Shown one piece after another: positions 32,090 through 44,359 of a stretch of 64,000 bases of DNA. The DNA is from Dactylis glomerata (lineage: Eukaryota; Streptophyta; Magnoliopsida; Poales; Poaceae). Where the stretch lies: assembly GCA_007115705.1 (NCBI GenBank), contig QXEO01000869.1:682001-746000 (forward strand), in the 5' to 3' direction. The notes beneath the pieces are model-generated. The model saw only the letters and a list, made by a program, of their open reading frames with translations. It did no database searches and had not been told where the DNA came from. Made by a program: the position numbers and the translations under genes. Within the stretch, counting starts at the first letter, position 1. The number at the start of each line of letters is the position of its first letter.

Positions 32090-35019
32090 AGCATCCCCAA
32101 GCTTAACTCCTGCTCGTCCTCGAGTAGGTAAGTGATAACAAAAGAATAATTTTTGAGGTGACATGCACCTACACAATCTTGATCATATATGTAAGCATTT
32201 GTGAGCTGGGATCATAAGAACTTAAAACATGGGCATGAAAGATATAATCTTGACAATAGAAACTTAGCAACCATGTTATAACATGCAAATGAACACAAAC
32301 AAAAGATCATGAAAATGAAACAATGAAAGTCAAACGTGTGTTCAAATCATAAGGAAAACATACAAATGGTTTTCAGCTTGTCCTTCATAAGAGAGAGCAA
32401 AACATAAATGCATAGGACACCTTCAAGTTTAAGAGGGCGACTAGATACAAGTAATTTGAGAACAAGTGAAACCAACAATATGAATCAATCAATGAAAACT
32501 TTGGGACAATGCACATTATACTAAGAATGGCAACTATGCTCTCTTAATGGTGCATAAAGATTGAAGGTGGTGACTCAACATAAAAGTAAAAGAAAGGCCC
32601 TTCGCGGAGGGAAGCAGTGATTGCAAGTTTTATAACCTTCAAAAATTATGGTACTTACCGGCTTTGAGCTCTCATTGCCCCCATCATAAGCATCTTGAAT
32701 GGTTAAAGTTAATGCGAGAACAATTATGATGCATATGCTTGACAAATCATAAGTTGAAAACCTCGTGTCCCGTGAATACAAGTACCCAAACCTCATGCTA
32801 CTCAACTTAGAGTCCCAAGCAAGGCTCTTGTCATTGTAAGTATCTATGTATCATCGAGAACCGCCAACGGGGTACCTCCGTGCCCGATGACATGGAACAA
32901 GCCCACATCAAAATGACAGGACAAGCAGACAATGAACACCTCGACATCTCTTTTATTTACCATTTGTTTAGCTTTTTATTTTGAGATGCGTCATCGAATG
33001 TCCACTATGGGCATGCTGCAAATTTCCACCATGAATTATGCATGGCTTAGATTGGCGGCCTAGGCATTTCCCTAACACATATACAAACTCCTTGATCCCC
33101 GCAAGATTCCCAATTCATTTCACACCGCGGGCATCCATAAACAAAAGATCACGATATCAACTCAAATAAGAAGTGCAATGTTGAAAGCTTGCCCCATGAC
33201 TGCATGGCTGGGCTAGTCTCCAACTTACAACTTGCAAGCATAACAACTCAACATAAGAGTCCACAATGTCAAATTTTTAAGAACAGGAAAAAGTAAAGTG
33301 TGCCTTCCGGTTCGTGAGAGCTTTACTGACCAATTTTCGCATAACACTGGTAAGAGTTTAATTTGAAGAGAAAATAAAAGCAAGTCAAATTTACTTGGAA
33401 TAGCAAATTGCTAGTAGGTATGTATGGTGGACACTTTGGCAAACTTGGTTTTTAGGAGTTGGATGCACGAGTAGAGCTCATACTCAGTACAAGGCGAGGG
33501 CTAGCAAAAGACTGGGAGCGACCAACTAAGAGAGCAATAATGGCCATATTCATGCAAAGCGACAAAACGTCATTAAAAGAAGCATAAGATGGCATCAAAA
33601 GTCAAAAAATAAATGATCATAGAGGCTATTGGCGACTTTGTAAGAGTCTAACATGTGTGAGCATGCGCCAAGTCAACCCAAATAAAGCATCAAGGAGAAA
33701 ACCAAAATAATGCTTCCAAATAATTAAAACAACGCATGATTTTTTCAAAGGCTCATTAAGCAATCTCAGTTATTTGAGACAAGTCATGCTACAGCAAAAC
33801 CACTAAGCATACTATCAAAAGGACATCAAGCATGACATGAAAAAGCCTAAGCCGCAGTCTACACAAGCTCCTTCTTGTACCACTTTTTGCATAAAGCTTT
33901 TTCTCTTTTCCAACACCATTCAAACTTTTTTAAGACACCTCTTTTGATGAAAACCAATAAAGATCAGAGGCAAAAATACACCTTGATGAAGAGACATGAC
34001 AAGGTCTGAACGCAAATCAAGGCAAAAATGAAAACCAAAAGCAGTAGCAGAAAAAGAAGAACACTCGGTTTTTGATAAGAGTGAAAACTGGAGCGTTCTT
34101 GGCAAATAAAAAGCGGGGCAACTTCTCCAAAAGAAATTTGTTGGGGTCCAACCATTTATTGCAGCAACCAAACTAAACTAACTAAGAAAACTAAAACAAC
34201 TGACGCTCCAAGAAAAACACATAGTGCATGAAGCAATAAAAATATAGTGTCTTGAAAGGTGACCTGATTTTTGCCGATGAAGAAGGGGTGCCTTGGGGGC
34301 ATCCCCAAGCTTTGATGCTTGTACTTCTTGGATATTTCTTGGGGTGATGCATGGGCATCCCCAAGCTTGAGCTTTTGTCTATTCTTCAACTCATCTCATC
34401 ATTCTCCAATCCCTACACTTGAAAACTTCCTTCATACAAAACTAAACACAAATCTATTAGCAACATTAGTGTAAGCATATCATATAATCAACCTCTTTTT
34501 GCTTCAGGTTTCAACCTAAAACCACCACATATAAAGTATATACTACTGTAGCAACTTCTCCAAAAGTTCCATGATCAAAAGAACTCAAAAGAAAGCGATA
34601 AAGCGGCAAACACAAATATTGGCAGAAATCTGTCAAAACAGAACAGCTGATAAAGGACGAATTTTTTAGGGGTTTTCTGTTGCTCAAATCAAAAAGTAAT
34701 CAACTAACGAAAGTTTGGATATAACCTGGGGCATATGCACAAGATATCGCAGGTCCAAAAGATATACAGAGAATTTATACGAATTTTTACGGTGCAGCAC
34801 CGAAAATAGTTTCAGGACAGCAACATCCCCAAATCTTACCTCACTCAAATTAGAGGCTTCTCTTGGCACAACAATGAAATAAAAAGGATAAGGAGTGGTC
34901 ATTACAGTAGTAATGACTTCCAAGACTCAAATAAAAAAAGTACTGAAAATAAAACATTGGGTTATCTCCCAAGAGTGCTTTTCTTTAACGCCTTTGAGCT
35001 AGGCGCAGAAAATTGCGAA
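32090..35019 (-). other. Non-coding internal region of element C
   Basis: No frame longer than 83 codons and no RT, RNase H or integrase motif. Long stretches are homologous to the 3' internal part of element D (for example 34000-34980 with 62880-63990 in reverse complement), including the text CATCCCCAAGCTT. This is the non-coding spacer typical of large non-autonomous Athila relatives. Confidence 0.7.
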
Positions 35020-35181
35020 TCAAGTAACATCAAGTGATGAAGCATCAAGCTCATAATTTGCTCTAAGAATAGAGTCAAAAAGCAATTTCTTTCTATTCCT
35101 AGGGAAGTGTTCCATACCTTTCTTGAGTGGGAATTGATATTTGATGGTGCCTTCCCTCATATCAATGATGGCACCTACAGT

Positions 35182-37083
35182 TCAAAGAAAGGGTCTTCCC
35201 AAAATAATAGGACATGAAGCATGGCATTCAACGTCCATAACAAGAAAATCAATGGGAACAAGGTTATTATTAACCACAATAAGAACATCATTAATTCTTC
35301 CCAAAGGTTTCTTCTTAGCAACATCAGCAATAGGAACATCATAATAACACTTTTCAAGCGGTGGTAAGTCAAGCATGTCATAAATCTTTCTAGGCATGAT
35401 AGAAATACTAGCACCTAGATCACATAAAGCATGGCAATCAAAACCATTAACATGCATATCAATGATGGGTTCCCAACCATCTTCTAACTTCTTGGGAATA
35501 GAAGCTTTTTGTTGCAACTTTTCATCCCTAATTTTCATGAGAGCATTGGTAATATGCTTAGTAAAAGCAATATTTAACGAACTAGCATTGGGAGTCAAAG
35601 CAAGATTTTGCAAGAACAAAATAACTTCAGATATATTGCAGCCATAAACATCAAAATCATTAAAGGAAGTAGAGCTATCATCTCCTACACTCCGAAAAAT
35701 TTCAGCACTCTTTTGAGAAAAAGTTTTGGCAGTTTTAGGCTTTTTAACACAAGGAGTGGGAGTTTTCTCTACACCAATCAAAGTAAGTGGATTGCTAGCA
35801 TTAGGAACAACATCATTAGAGGTAGTAATAGTACAAACTTTCATATTCCTAGCAATCTCATCCTCTCTTTCCCATCTAGCATGCAATTCTGCTAACAGTC
35901 TAATATTTTTATCAATTCCAACTTGAATAGCATTAGCAGTAGCAAAAACATTGTTCTCTTTCACCTCATTAGGCCACACTTTTAATTTCAGAAGTTCAAC
36001 ATCATGAGCAAGGCTATCAACTTTAGAAGCAAGAATATCAATTTTGCCTAACTTTTCCTCAACTGACTTGTTAAAAGCAGTTTGCTTACCGATGAAGTCC
36101 TTGAGCATTACCTCAAGCTCGGAGGGCGCGGCCCTAGTGTTGTTGGAGGAATTACCATAAGAATTACCATAACCATTACCATTGGTAGAAGGATACGGCC
36201 TATAATTGTTACTAGCAAAATTGTTCCTATAAGCATTGTTGTTAAAATTATTGTTTCTAATGAAATTCATATCAACATGCTCTTCTTGAGCAACCAAAGA
36301 GGCTAAAGGAACATTATTAGGATCAATATGAGTCCTATCATTAGCAAGCATAGCCATAATGGTATCAATCTTATCACTCAAGGAAGAGGTTTCCTCAATA
36401 GAATTTACCTTCTTACCTTGTGGAGCTCTCTCGGTGTGCCATTCGGAGTAATTTACCATCATGTTGTCAAGTAGCTTTGTTGCGGCGCCCAAGGTAAGGG
36501 ACATAAAAGTGCCTCCAGCAGCTGAATCCAATAGGTTCCTCGAAGAAAAATTCAGTCCTGCATAAAAAGTTTGGACAATCATCCAAGTAGTCAGTCCATG
36601 AGTGGGGCAATTCTTTATCATAGATTTCATTCTTTCCCAGGCTTGAGCAACATGTTCATTATCAAATTGACTAAACTTCATAATATTGCTACGCAAAGAT
36701 ATAATTTTAGCAGGAGGATAGTATCTACCAATAAAAGCATCCTTACACTTAGTCCATGAATCAATACTATTCTTAGTCAAAGACATCAACCAATCTTTAG
36801 CTTTTCCTCTCAAAGAAAAAGGAAACAGCTTGAGCTTAATAATATCACTTTCTACATCCTTATATTTTTGCATCTCACATAGCTCAACAAAATTGTTGAG
36901 ATGAGCTGCAGCATCTTCAGTACTAGCACCAGAGAATTGCTCTTCCATAACAAGGTTCAATAAAGCAGGCTTAATCTCATAAAAGTTTGCAGCAGGAGCA
37001 GGTGGCGCAATAGGAGTGCAGATAAAATCACTATTGTTCGTGCTAGTAAAGTCACACAGCTTGGTGTTTTCAGGATTAGCCAT
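35182..37083 (-). pseudogene. gag-protease of element C
   Basis: ATG 37083 opens a 633-codon frame. Residues 1-60 are a leader (MANPENTKLCDFTS). Residues 50-230 are a Retrotrans_gag domain (FSLRGKAKDWLMSL, FIGRYYPPAKI, AWERMKSMIKNCP). An Asn-rich linker (RNNNFNNNAYRNNF) and a coiled-coil stretch follow. The C-terminus is a retropepsin with ALCDLGASISIMP and IILGRPFL. The TGA at 35182 falls right after GRPFL; the same frame then continues 53 codons (TVGAIIDMREG...) to 35020, so a CGA-to-TGA change probably shortened the protease. No RT follows. Confidence 0.82.
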
Positions 37084-37250
37084 TTTATTAAAACTAAAAG
37101 CAAACAAGTAAAAACAACTACCAAGGATTCTAATTTTTTTGGGTTTTTGATAAAAAACGATGCAGGTAAAATAAATAAAGTAAAGCAAAACAATAACAAA
37201 GTAAAGGATGTGTGTGTGAAAAACTCCCCTCGCAGAAGTCTTCTACTTCC

Positions 37251-37268
37251 TCCCCGGCAACGGCGCCA
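37251..37268 (-). other. Primer-binding site of element C (tRNA-Asp type)
   Basis: On the minus strand TGGCGCCGTTGCCGGGGA, the tRNA-Asp complementary PBS usual for Athila elements, 10 bp inside the 5' LTR. Confidence 0.85.
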
Positions 37269-37278
37269 GAAAATAGCT

Positions 37279-38919
37279 TGATGCGTGGTTGATGACCAGC
37301 CCGTTGGGAACCCCAAGAGGAAGGTGCGATGAATATAGCTGCAAGATTTTCCCTCAGTTAAGAAACCAAGGTATGTCGATCTTGGAGAGGAGAGACAAAC
37401 GACTGAAGGTGATGCTTGATAGCCTAGTGACACTCCAACAAGGGCGCCGTTTCACGATAAAACGAGTTAGCGCGTCTTCAGCTAGTAGCAACGTGGAACC
37501 TGCACACACACAACCAAATACTTTGTTCCCAACTTGCGATGAGGTTGTCAATCTCACCGGTTTGCTTGAAACAAAGGGTATGAGCGTATCGAGTGGAAAG
37601 CAGTGAAAGTATGCGAGTAAAGTAAACAGTGCGAGTAAAGTAAACAGGTGATAGCAATATGATGGAAATAGGACCGGGGTCCACAGTTCACTAGTGGTGT
37701 CTCTCCATAAGATAAATAACACATGCTGGGTAAACAAATTACAGTTGGGCAATTGATAGAATAAAGATAAACGTGATATGTCAAGAAGATCACTATGCGA
37801 TTTACTCTGGGCATTACAACAAAATACATAGACCGCCATCCAACTGCATCTATGACTAATAATCCACTCACGGGGATATCGTCCGAACACCCCATGAGTA
37901 TTAAGTTGCGAACAACAGATAATTGCATTAAGCAAAGTGTGTAATGTAAACAAAGCATATGCCCTCGAGCATATGAATATTGTTTTCTCCCTAGTAGCAA
38001 CAGCACATCTACAACCTTAGAGGTTTCTGTCACTCCCCCAGGTTAAATAGAGGCATGAACCCACTATCGAGCATAAATACCCCCTCTTGGAGTCACTAGC
38101 AACTACTCGGCCAAGATAGCTACTAACAACGGAGAGCATGCAAGATCATAAACAACATAGAGATAACATAAGATATATTTCAGTATAGCAACTCAATCAT
38201 AACACCAATATTCATCGGATCCCAACAAACCAAACATGTAGAATTACATAACGGTGATCTCAATCATGTAGGGCAGCTCATGAGATCTAAACATGAAGCA
38301 CATGGTGGAGGAGACAACCATCTAGCTACTGCTATGGACCCATAGTCCAAGGTAGACTACTCACTCATCACTCTGGAGGCAAGCATGGCGATGAAGAAGA
38401 CCTCCGGTGGCGATTCCCCTCTCCGGCAGGGTGCCGGGAAGAGCTTCTGGACCCTCCCGATCTCGGGTCGACGACGGCAACGGATCGCGATGTGTTTCTA
38501 GAAAATTGATCGGGGACTTAGGTTTTTTTCCGTCGGGGGGTCTTTATAGGCGAAGGGGCATCGTCAGAGGTGGACCGAGGAGCCCTCACACATAGGGGGC
38601 GTGGCCAGGGGCCAGGCCGCGCCGCCCTGGTGTGTGGGGCCCTTGTAGCCCCCCTCCTACTCCTCTTCGGATCTCTGGAAGCTTCCGGGAAAAATAAGAC
38701 TTCAGGAACTTGTTTTGTCCAATTCCGAAAATATTTCCTATGTATCACTTCTGAAACACAAAAACAGCAGAAAATAGGGAACTGGCACTGTGGCGACTTG
38801 TTAGTAGGTTAGTTCCAGAAAATGCATAAAAATGCCACGAAGTGTAACGAAATAGTAGGCAAATGGTGTAAAAACAAGCATGGAGCATCAAAAATTATAG
38901 ATACGTTGGAGACGTATCA
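37279..38919 (-). repeat. 5' LTR of element C (1,641 bp)
   Basis: It is longer than the partner LTR by an 18-bp tandem duplication (TGCGAGTAAAGTAAACAG repeated at about 37615-37648) and one T in a run near 38526, both likely post-insertion. Confidence 0.93.
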
Positions 38920-38924
38920 CGCCG

Positions 38925-41900
38925 GACCGGCTTTGCCGCTGATCGAGCAGAGTCGGATGATAAGGTCGTTTGGGACGATGCTGAGGAGGTGGAGGACGCT
39001 GGCTCCCAGGCCGCTGTCGAGAGCTCAAGCGCCACTCATGGCGACGAAGGAAGTGAGGAGCTCATAGACTCGGGTGAGCCCCTCAGTCACTCCAGTAAGC
39101 TTCCAGGTCCCTCCCTCTTAAAAGACTGGTCCGAGGATGATAATGATGAAACAGGATCGGCTGCCACCCTCGGGGGCGTAGCCCTTCATGTAGCCGCCGC
39201 TGGAGCTCAAGCTCCCCCGACCGTGGATTTGCCAGAGTCTCCAGAGCAACATCATGTTGCTTCAGAGCCGGCAGACCGCGAAGAGGCTAGAGGCGAACCG
39301 GCTGGCGCCAAGAGAAGGTCTCAGCCGGCTCCGAACGAGCCGGCTGAGAAGCGTAGGAAACCGGAGTCAGCGGCGAAGGACATGCGCCGTCCTAAGATGA
39401 AGAAGGTGACCAAACGGCGAGCTACCGCCGTAGCCGGGTAAGCTTCCCGCCTTAGTGCTTCTTATCATTACTTGGCCGCCGCGGATCTGATTGACTCGAT
39501 CGTGGGGCGCCCTCTTTGTAGGTCTCCCCTTTCCATTGATCTGGCTACTCAACCTCCCCCCGCTCCCGCTTCTGGGGAAACCGTGATCTCGGCTCCCGAC
39601 CCCTCATGTCGCAAGAGGGCGCGCGGGGAGGAGATTGGCAGCGACTTGGGCCGTGCTGAAGAAGGCCGCCACTCCCCCGCGGTTGGAGCCTGCGGCGAGC
39701 GAAGCTGGGGCAGAGGAGCCTGCCCACCCGGAGGTGCCCGCAGACGCTATTTCCAGCCCGGCTGCTACAACTAAGGCCGACCCCACGCCAGCCGGGGTAA
39801 TTACCCCGGCTGGGGCTGCCGCGTCTCCTCCTCCCGCCGTTGAAGATGTCGCGGCAGGGAATGACGCCGCTGCCCATGCATCCTCCGACCTGCCCAGCCA
39901 AGAAGGTACGCGCGAGGCCACGGCGGAAGCAACGGAAGAGACCCCGGTGCGCGCGGGGTCATTGGAGCCCCCGGGGCTGGCTGCCCGGACCTCTTCCAGC
40001 CCCAGGCTCACGCCGATCGTGCAGGCTGCGGTGCCTGCAACTAGGACAGGGGCTAGCGTGACTGCTGGCTCCCTGCTCTTCAGGCTGGCCTCCAACTCTG
40101 GCGAAGCTTCCCAAGGACTCCTCACCACTCGGGTGGCGAGGAGTGAACGCGATGAAAACTCGCCAGCTCCTGAAGTTGCGACCTAGGGTGCCTTAAGGGG
40201 AAAAGCTCCTGCTACTGCGGCTGGGTCCGGCATTGGGAGTTTGAGCTCTGCCAGCCAGCTTCAGCAAGAATGGGTGGACACTGCCTCGAGCGCCGATGCT
40301 GGAGGAAAACTCAAGGTCCATGGTAGCAAACCGACCCTGGCAGAGCTGGACAAACAGTTCTCTGTCGTCAAGGAGTCGCTCCAGAACGTCGGCTTCCAGT
40401 TCCTCGATGCCATTCGGACGACTAATGTGAGTATCGCGCCTTTAGCCTCTGATTTCTTCTGCTGGTTGAGGGACAAGGCCCGCAGCTCCGTGGCCCATTT
40501 TGCCATACACCCTAGCCCCCGAGTTTCGAGGTCGCTGTAGAAGCAGCTGGCTCGAAAATGGATTTCGCTAAGAATCATTGCCTTTCTGTCTTCCATAGGA
40601 TCTGAACGCACTTCGAGCCAACGTCTTCCAGAAGCTGCTGGCGAAGTATCGTGCCGGCAAGGTTCAGTACCAGGATCTGAAAAGGGAGCTGGAGAAGCTG
40701 TTAGGTAAGCTCGGGACCCTTCGCTTCGAAATGCTGCTACCGCCCTTTCCGCTCTCATATTTCAATTCTCAGATTCTGCCTCGCTCATCACTTCGCTTGA
40801 GTCCCAGTTGGCCAACACGGTGTCGGCCGACGCAGTTGAGTCGCTCAAACAAAAGCATGCAGGGGAGCTTCAGGGCCTGCGAGCTCAGACTGCTCGGGTT
40901 CAAGAGCTGGAAACTGAGCTGGCGAAGGTTCGAGGCGCGGAGTCGTCGCTGCGGCTGGAGTTTGATCGCCAGCTGGCCGAGGAGAAAAGAATCCTCTCTG
41001 TGAAGTATGACAGCGAGGCGAACGAGCTTCGCACGACCCTGGAGAGCAAATCGAAAGCCGCGACGCCCAGATCAACGAGCTGGGGACTCTTCGGAAGCTT
41101 GACAATGAGCGTCATAACAAGGAGATTGGTGTTTGGCGTGCCCGTGACCGCAAGGTCAAATCCGGTCTGCTGGGGCTGGAAGAGGCTCTTCGTGGTATAC
41201 TTCCCTTCCTGCTTCTCAGCTCTTTCTCTTTCACGTCGCCTCCTCATCCTCTGATTGCCCCTGCATGAGCTTTCCCTGATTCCAACGGGGCCGCCGTGGC
41301 GGCGCTGAAGGAGTATAAGATGGAGCAGAAGATCGTCCCTAGCAGTGACCCCAAGGCCCAGCTTTCCTCAGGAGAATTGGTTGCATTGGCTAAAGGCCGG
41401 CTTCATCCAGTCGCTAAACTGGGCGGGGATCTCCGCCGAGCCATTGTTTCTGTCTTTGAAACCTTGTGGCCGGGACAAGCGGTGCCTGACGAGATCCAGG
41501 CGCTCCTCAAGTGGATCCCTCTCGCGCCTAACCGAATCGACGTCTGGAAAGAGTCCGCGGCTCGAGCCGGCGCTGAACAGGCTCTGGAGTTCGTTCTCTC
41601 ATGGTATCCAGGCGTTAACCTGGACCAGCTAGAGAATCTTCATGAAGGCGGATTAGCAGGCCTTGACAAAGTCAAGCTCCGCCAGCACGCTTGCGCCGTC
41701 GCCGAGTGTGCCGAGACCGACGTGCTTTTCGACGCCGGGGTTAGTGACGAATCCTTGGATGGCATGGACCTCGAGGAGCCTAGCTCCGCGGAAGAACCTC
41801 AGAAAGTCCCCGAGGATCTTGCTGACAACTTCATTCCTCCGTCTCCCAGCGGCGATGACTTCGTCTTGGCGTCTCGAACTGGCGACGCTGCTCCGCTGGA

Positions 41901-41928
41901 GCCGGTTGGCTCGCCAAGCGCCCCCTGA
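38925..41928 (+). pseudogene. aORF of element B, 3' part
   Basis: After one copy of the C target duplication the exon resumes in frame (GFAADRAESDDKVVWDD) and runs to a donor near 39438. Further exons follow near 39521-40427, 40599-40705 and 40774-41197, plus a final exon ending at 41928. The product is Pro/Ala/Glu-rich, then coiled coil (TSLESQLANTVSADAVESLK), then a helical C-terminal domain like A exon 6 (KGRLHPVAKLGGDLRRA). Defects are a frameshift near 39650, TAG at 40184-40186 (again one step from CAG) and a frameshift near 41048. An intron (40428-40598) contains CTAGCCCCCG at 40512-40521, identical to the tract beside the 3' LTR of B. Confidence 0.68.
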
Positions 41929-42314
41929 GCGTGTCAGGACCTCCTTATTCGTTTTTACGTACGTTGAACTTATGTCGTGCCCAACAACATTTCGTTCGTG
42001 TGTACCGATGACATTTCACCCTAAATTCCTTACGTATTGGTTTCTAGTTGTTTATGAGCCGGATTTAACCTGACCCCTTTCGACTTTTTCCTTTATCTCC
42101 CCATCCTTCGGCCCTTCTACCCCCAGCCGGCAGCCTGGTGCCGGCTGGTCTCCCTTGGACCGACAACCGAATGCCGGTCTAGGGTGGAAGCATGCCGCGA
42201 GATGAGGAGTAGTACTTCGGTGTATAAGAGATCTGGCTTGGTCCAGTCCACGCACAACTATTAACCAATGCGTGCGGTTTTTGGGTGAACACTCGTTAAC
42301 GGTTTCGCGTTCTG

Positions 42315-42590
42315 TCCTCTTAGCGATTTTCCAGTGTGGGTGACCTGCCGGCTCCATCGCCCGCGGCTTGGGGTGGAGGTTGGGCACGGGGTCCGATCCA
42401 CACATAGTACTCGTTCGTCTAACAAGGGACTCAATTCATCGGGTCGTGGGCGTTTCCTCTTAGTGATTTTCCTAGGTGGGTGACCTGCCGGCTCCATCCC
42501 ACGCGGCGCGGGGTGGGGGTTGAGCTCGGGGTCCGGTCCGCATACAGTACTCGTTCGTCTGACAAGAGGATCGATTCGTCGGGTTGGGGC
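42315..42590 (+). repeat. Two-copy 140-bp tandem repeat in element B
   Basis: TCCTCTTAGYGATTTTCC starts at 42315 and 42455; both units continue with GGTGACCTGCCGGCTCCATC and AGTACTCGTTCGTCT. It lies between the aORF stop and the protease fragment and is non-coding. Another CTAGCCCCCG follows at 42618-42627. Confidence 0.7.
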
Positions 42591-42807
42591 TGCCGGCTCC
42601 TGTTTGAAGCCGGTTTCTAGCCCCCGTGAATAACGTTTAGAAAGGTAAAAGGCACTTTAGAGTACTCTTTCCAGGTATCAGCCGTATGCCACCCAACTTT
42701 CTTTTATTCAACTACACTTGTTCGGGATACAAGGTTTTTGCCTTGGCTTAGCCGAAGGTCTTAAGCGATCTCGACTTGTCTCAGGCGAAGCTGTGAAGTG
42801 CTCCCCC

Positions 42808-43757
42808 CTACCTCGAGGTAGGGCCAGCCCCCGAGACAAGAGCTTCTGCCACCTTGCCCGCTTCGGGCGGGACTTCCTTGGCGCTGCTTGCCGGCTTGAG
42901 GTGAGGAGTTGGCTGGCTCGACGCCGGGCGGCCCGGCTGGACTGCCGCCACCCGCTGCAGCAGTTGTCGCTTCTCCTCAGCGATGACCAAAGCCTCCGCC
43001 AGCTTGGAACTGGCCCTTGCGCACTCTATCGACTTCTTGTAGCACCCGGTGATAGTAATCACCCCGCGGGGGGCCTGGGAGCTTCATCTTCAGGTAGGCG
43101 TAGTGCGGGACTGCCATGAACTTAGCCAGGGCAGGTCGACCAAGCAGCGCGTGGTAGGGAGTGTTGAGGTCTACCACCTCGAACCAGATTGGCTCGCGAC
43201 AATGATTGTCTTTTCCTCCGAACAGCACCTCCAGTTCAATCCTCCCCATCGGCGTACAAGAGTGTCCCGGCACAATCCCGTGGAAGGTTAGCTTGGTTGG
43301 CTTCAGCTGGATCTCTGGGATCCCGAGCTTTTCCATTGAAGTGCGATAGAGCAGGTTGATGCTGCTGCCTCCATCATTGAGTACGCACAAGAATCGGCTG
43401 GTATGCGTCTCTGAGAACACAATCGGGTCCAAGACCAGCGCGTAGCCCCCGGGTCTCGGCATGAGTGGCGGGTGGTCTTCACGCCCCCAGGTGATAGACG
43501 CATCAGACCAGTGCATGAACTGCGGTCCAACTTGTATGACAGCATTCACCTCGACTCCAAACCACGGCTCATCCTTTGGATCCTCCATCTGAGAAGTGAA
43601 CACATGATATTGTTCCACATTCGCTTCCTCGGGGTAGTCCCCCGCTGCCTTAGCCGGTTGCCGATTCTTGTTTCCCTGCGCTTCAGCTGGCAGGCCTGGT
43701 GGAGGACCAGACAGTTGGTGGTTTCCTTGCTCCAGGTCCCTGGTGAAGCTGCACTGT
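42808..43757 (-). pseudogene. Protease fragment of element B
   Basis: Minus-strand frame from the E junction (43757) reads a short basic linker, then a retropepsin domain: HWSDASITWGREDHPP, VLNDGGSSINLLY, GIVPGHSCTPMG and ALLGRPALAKFM. A frameshift in a G run near 43060-43072 moves the C-terminus to another frame (GVITITGCYKKSIECA), where it aligns with the GIITVYGSFRKAKEC segment of element A, and ends at 42808. RT does not follow. It was originally continuous with the gag part at 58171-59423, before E inserted and a deletion removed the gag core. Confidence 0.75.
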
Positions 43758-44311
43758 TGATACGTCCATATTGTATCACTATTTTGTATCATAATTTACT
43801 ATTATTCATTGATATATTTCATATTTAGATATGGTACTTATGTTATTTCCTCTGTTTTTACATGTTTGATGATCATTGGAGAATTTGCTGCTGGAGTCAG
43901 GATTCTGCTGGAAAAGGACCGTCAAGACACCATATTTTAGAAGATCAGGAAAATTCCAGAAAAATACCAGAAAATTCTATTTTATCAAAAGACTCTGAAA
44001 GCCAGAAGGAGAAGGAGAGAGGAGCCAGGGGGCGGCCTCACGCACAGGGGGCGCGGCCTGATCCCTGGCCGCGCCGGCCCTGTGTGAGGCCACCCTGGCC
44101 CACATGTGGTCTCACCCCTTCGCGTACTTCATCGTCCCCGAAAACCTAATTCAAGGGGGGGGCTCAGAGAGAGACACAACCGCCTCTGCGGGGCGGAAAA
44201 ACACCAGAGAGAGAAAAGCTCTCCGGCAGGCAGAAATCTGCCGGGGAAATTCCTTCCCGGAGAGGGGAGATCGTCGCCATCATCATCACCATCGCACCGG
44301 ACTTCATCGGG

Positions 44312-44359
<48 letters not shown>
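44312..44359 (+). repeat. (ATC)16 microsatellite in the E LTR
   Basis: Sixteen uninterrupted ATC triplets, flanked by further imperfect CATCATCACC and CTTCATCTCCACC text. Confidence 0.95.

Larger units (their letters stand above)
30468..38919 (-). mobile_element. Element C: non-autonomous Athila-type retrotransposon
   Basis: LTRs of 1,622 bp (30468-32089) and 1,641 bp (37279-38919), perfect target duplication CGCCG (30463-30467, 38920-38924), PBS matching tRNA-Asp, a minus-strand gag-protease frame and about 2.9 kb of non-coding DNA where RT/INT would be expected. LTR and leader texts resemble Sabrina-like Athila relatives of pooid grasses (from memory). I count about 39 LTR substitutions (about 2.4%) plus an 18-bp duplication and a 1-bp indel. 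It is inserted in an exon of the aORF of element B. Confidence 0.92.

Noticed and set aside
32575..32805. Small ORFs in the C spacer as an env-like gene
   Set aside because: None exceeds 83 codons, there is no signal peptide/membrane pattern, and the region aligns as non-coding with D.
39604..40128. 174-codon minus-strand ORF in the B aORF region
   Set aside because: Complement of the GC-rich Pro/Ala aORF exon; splice sites and family similarity support the plus strand.
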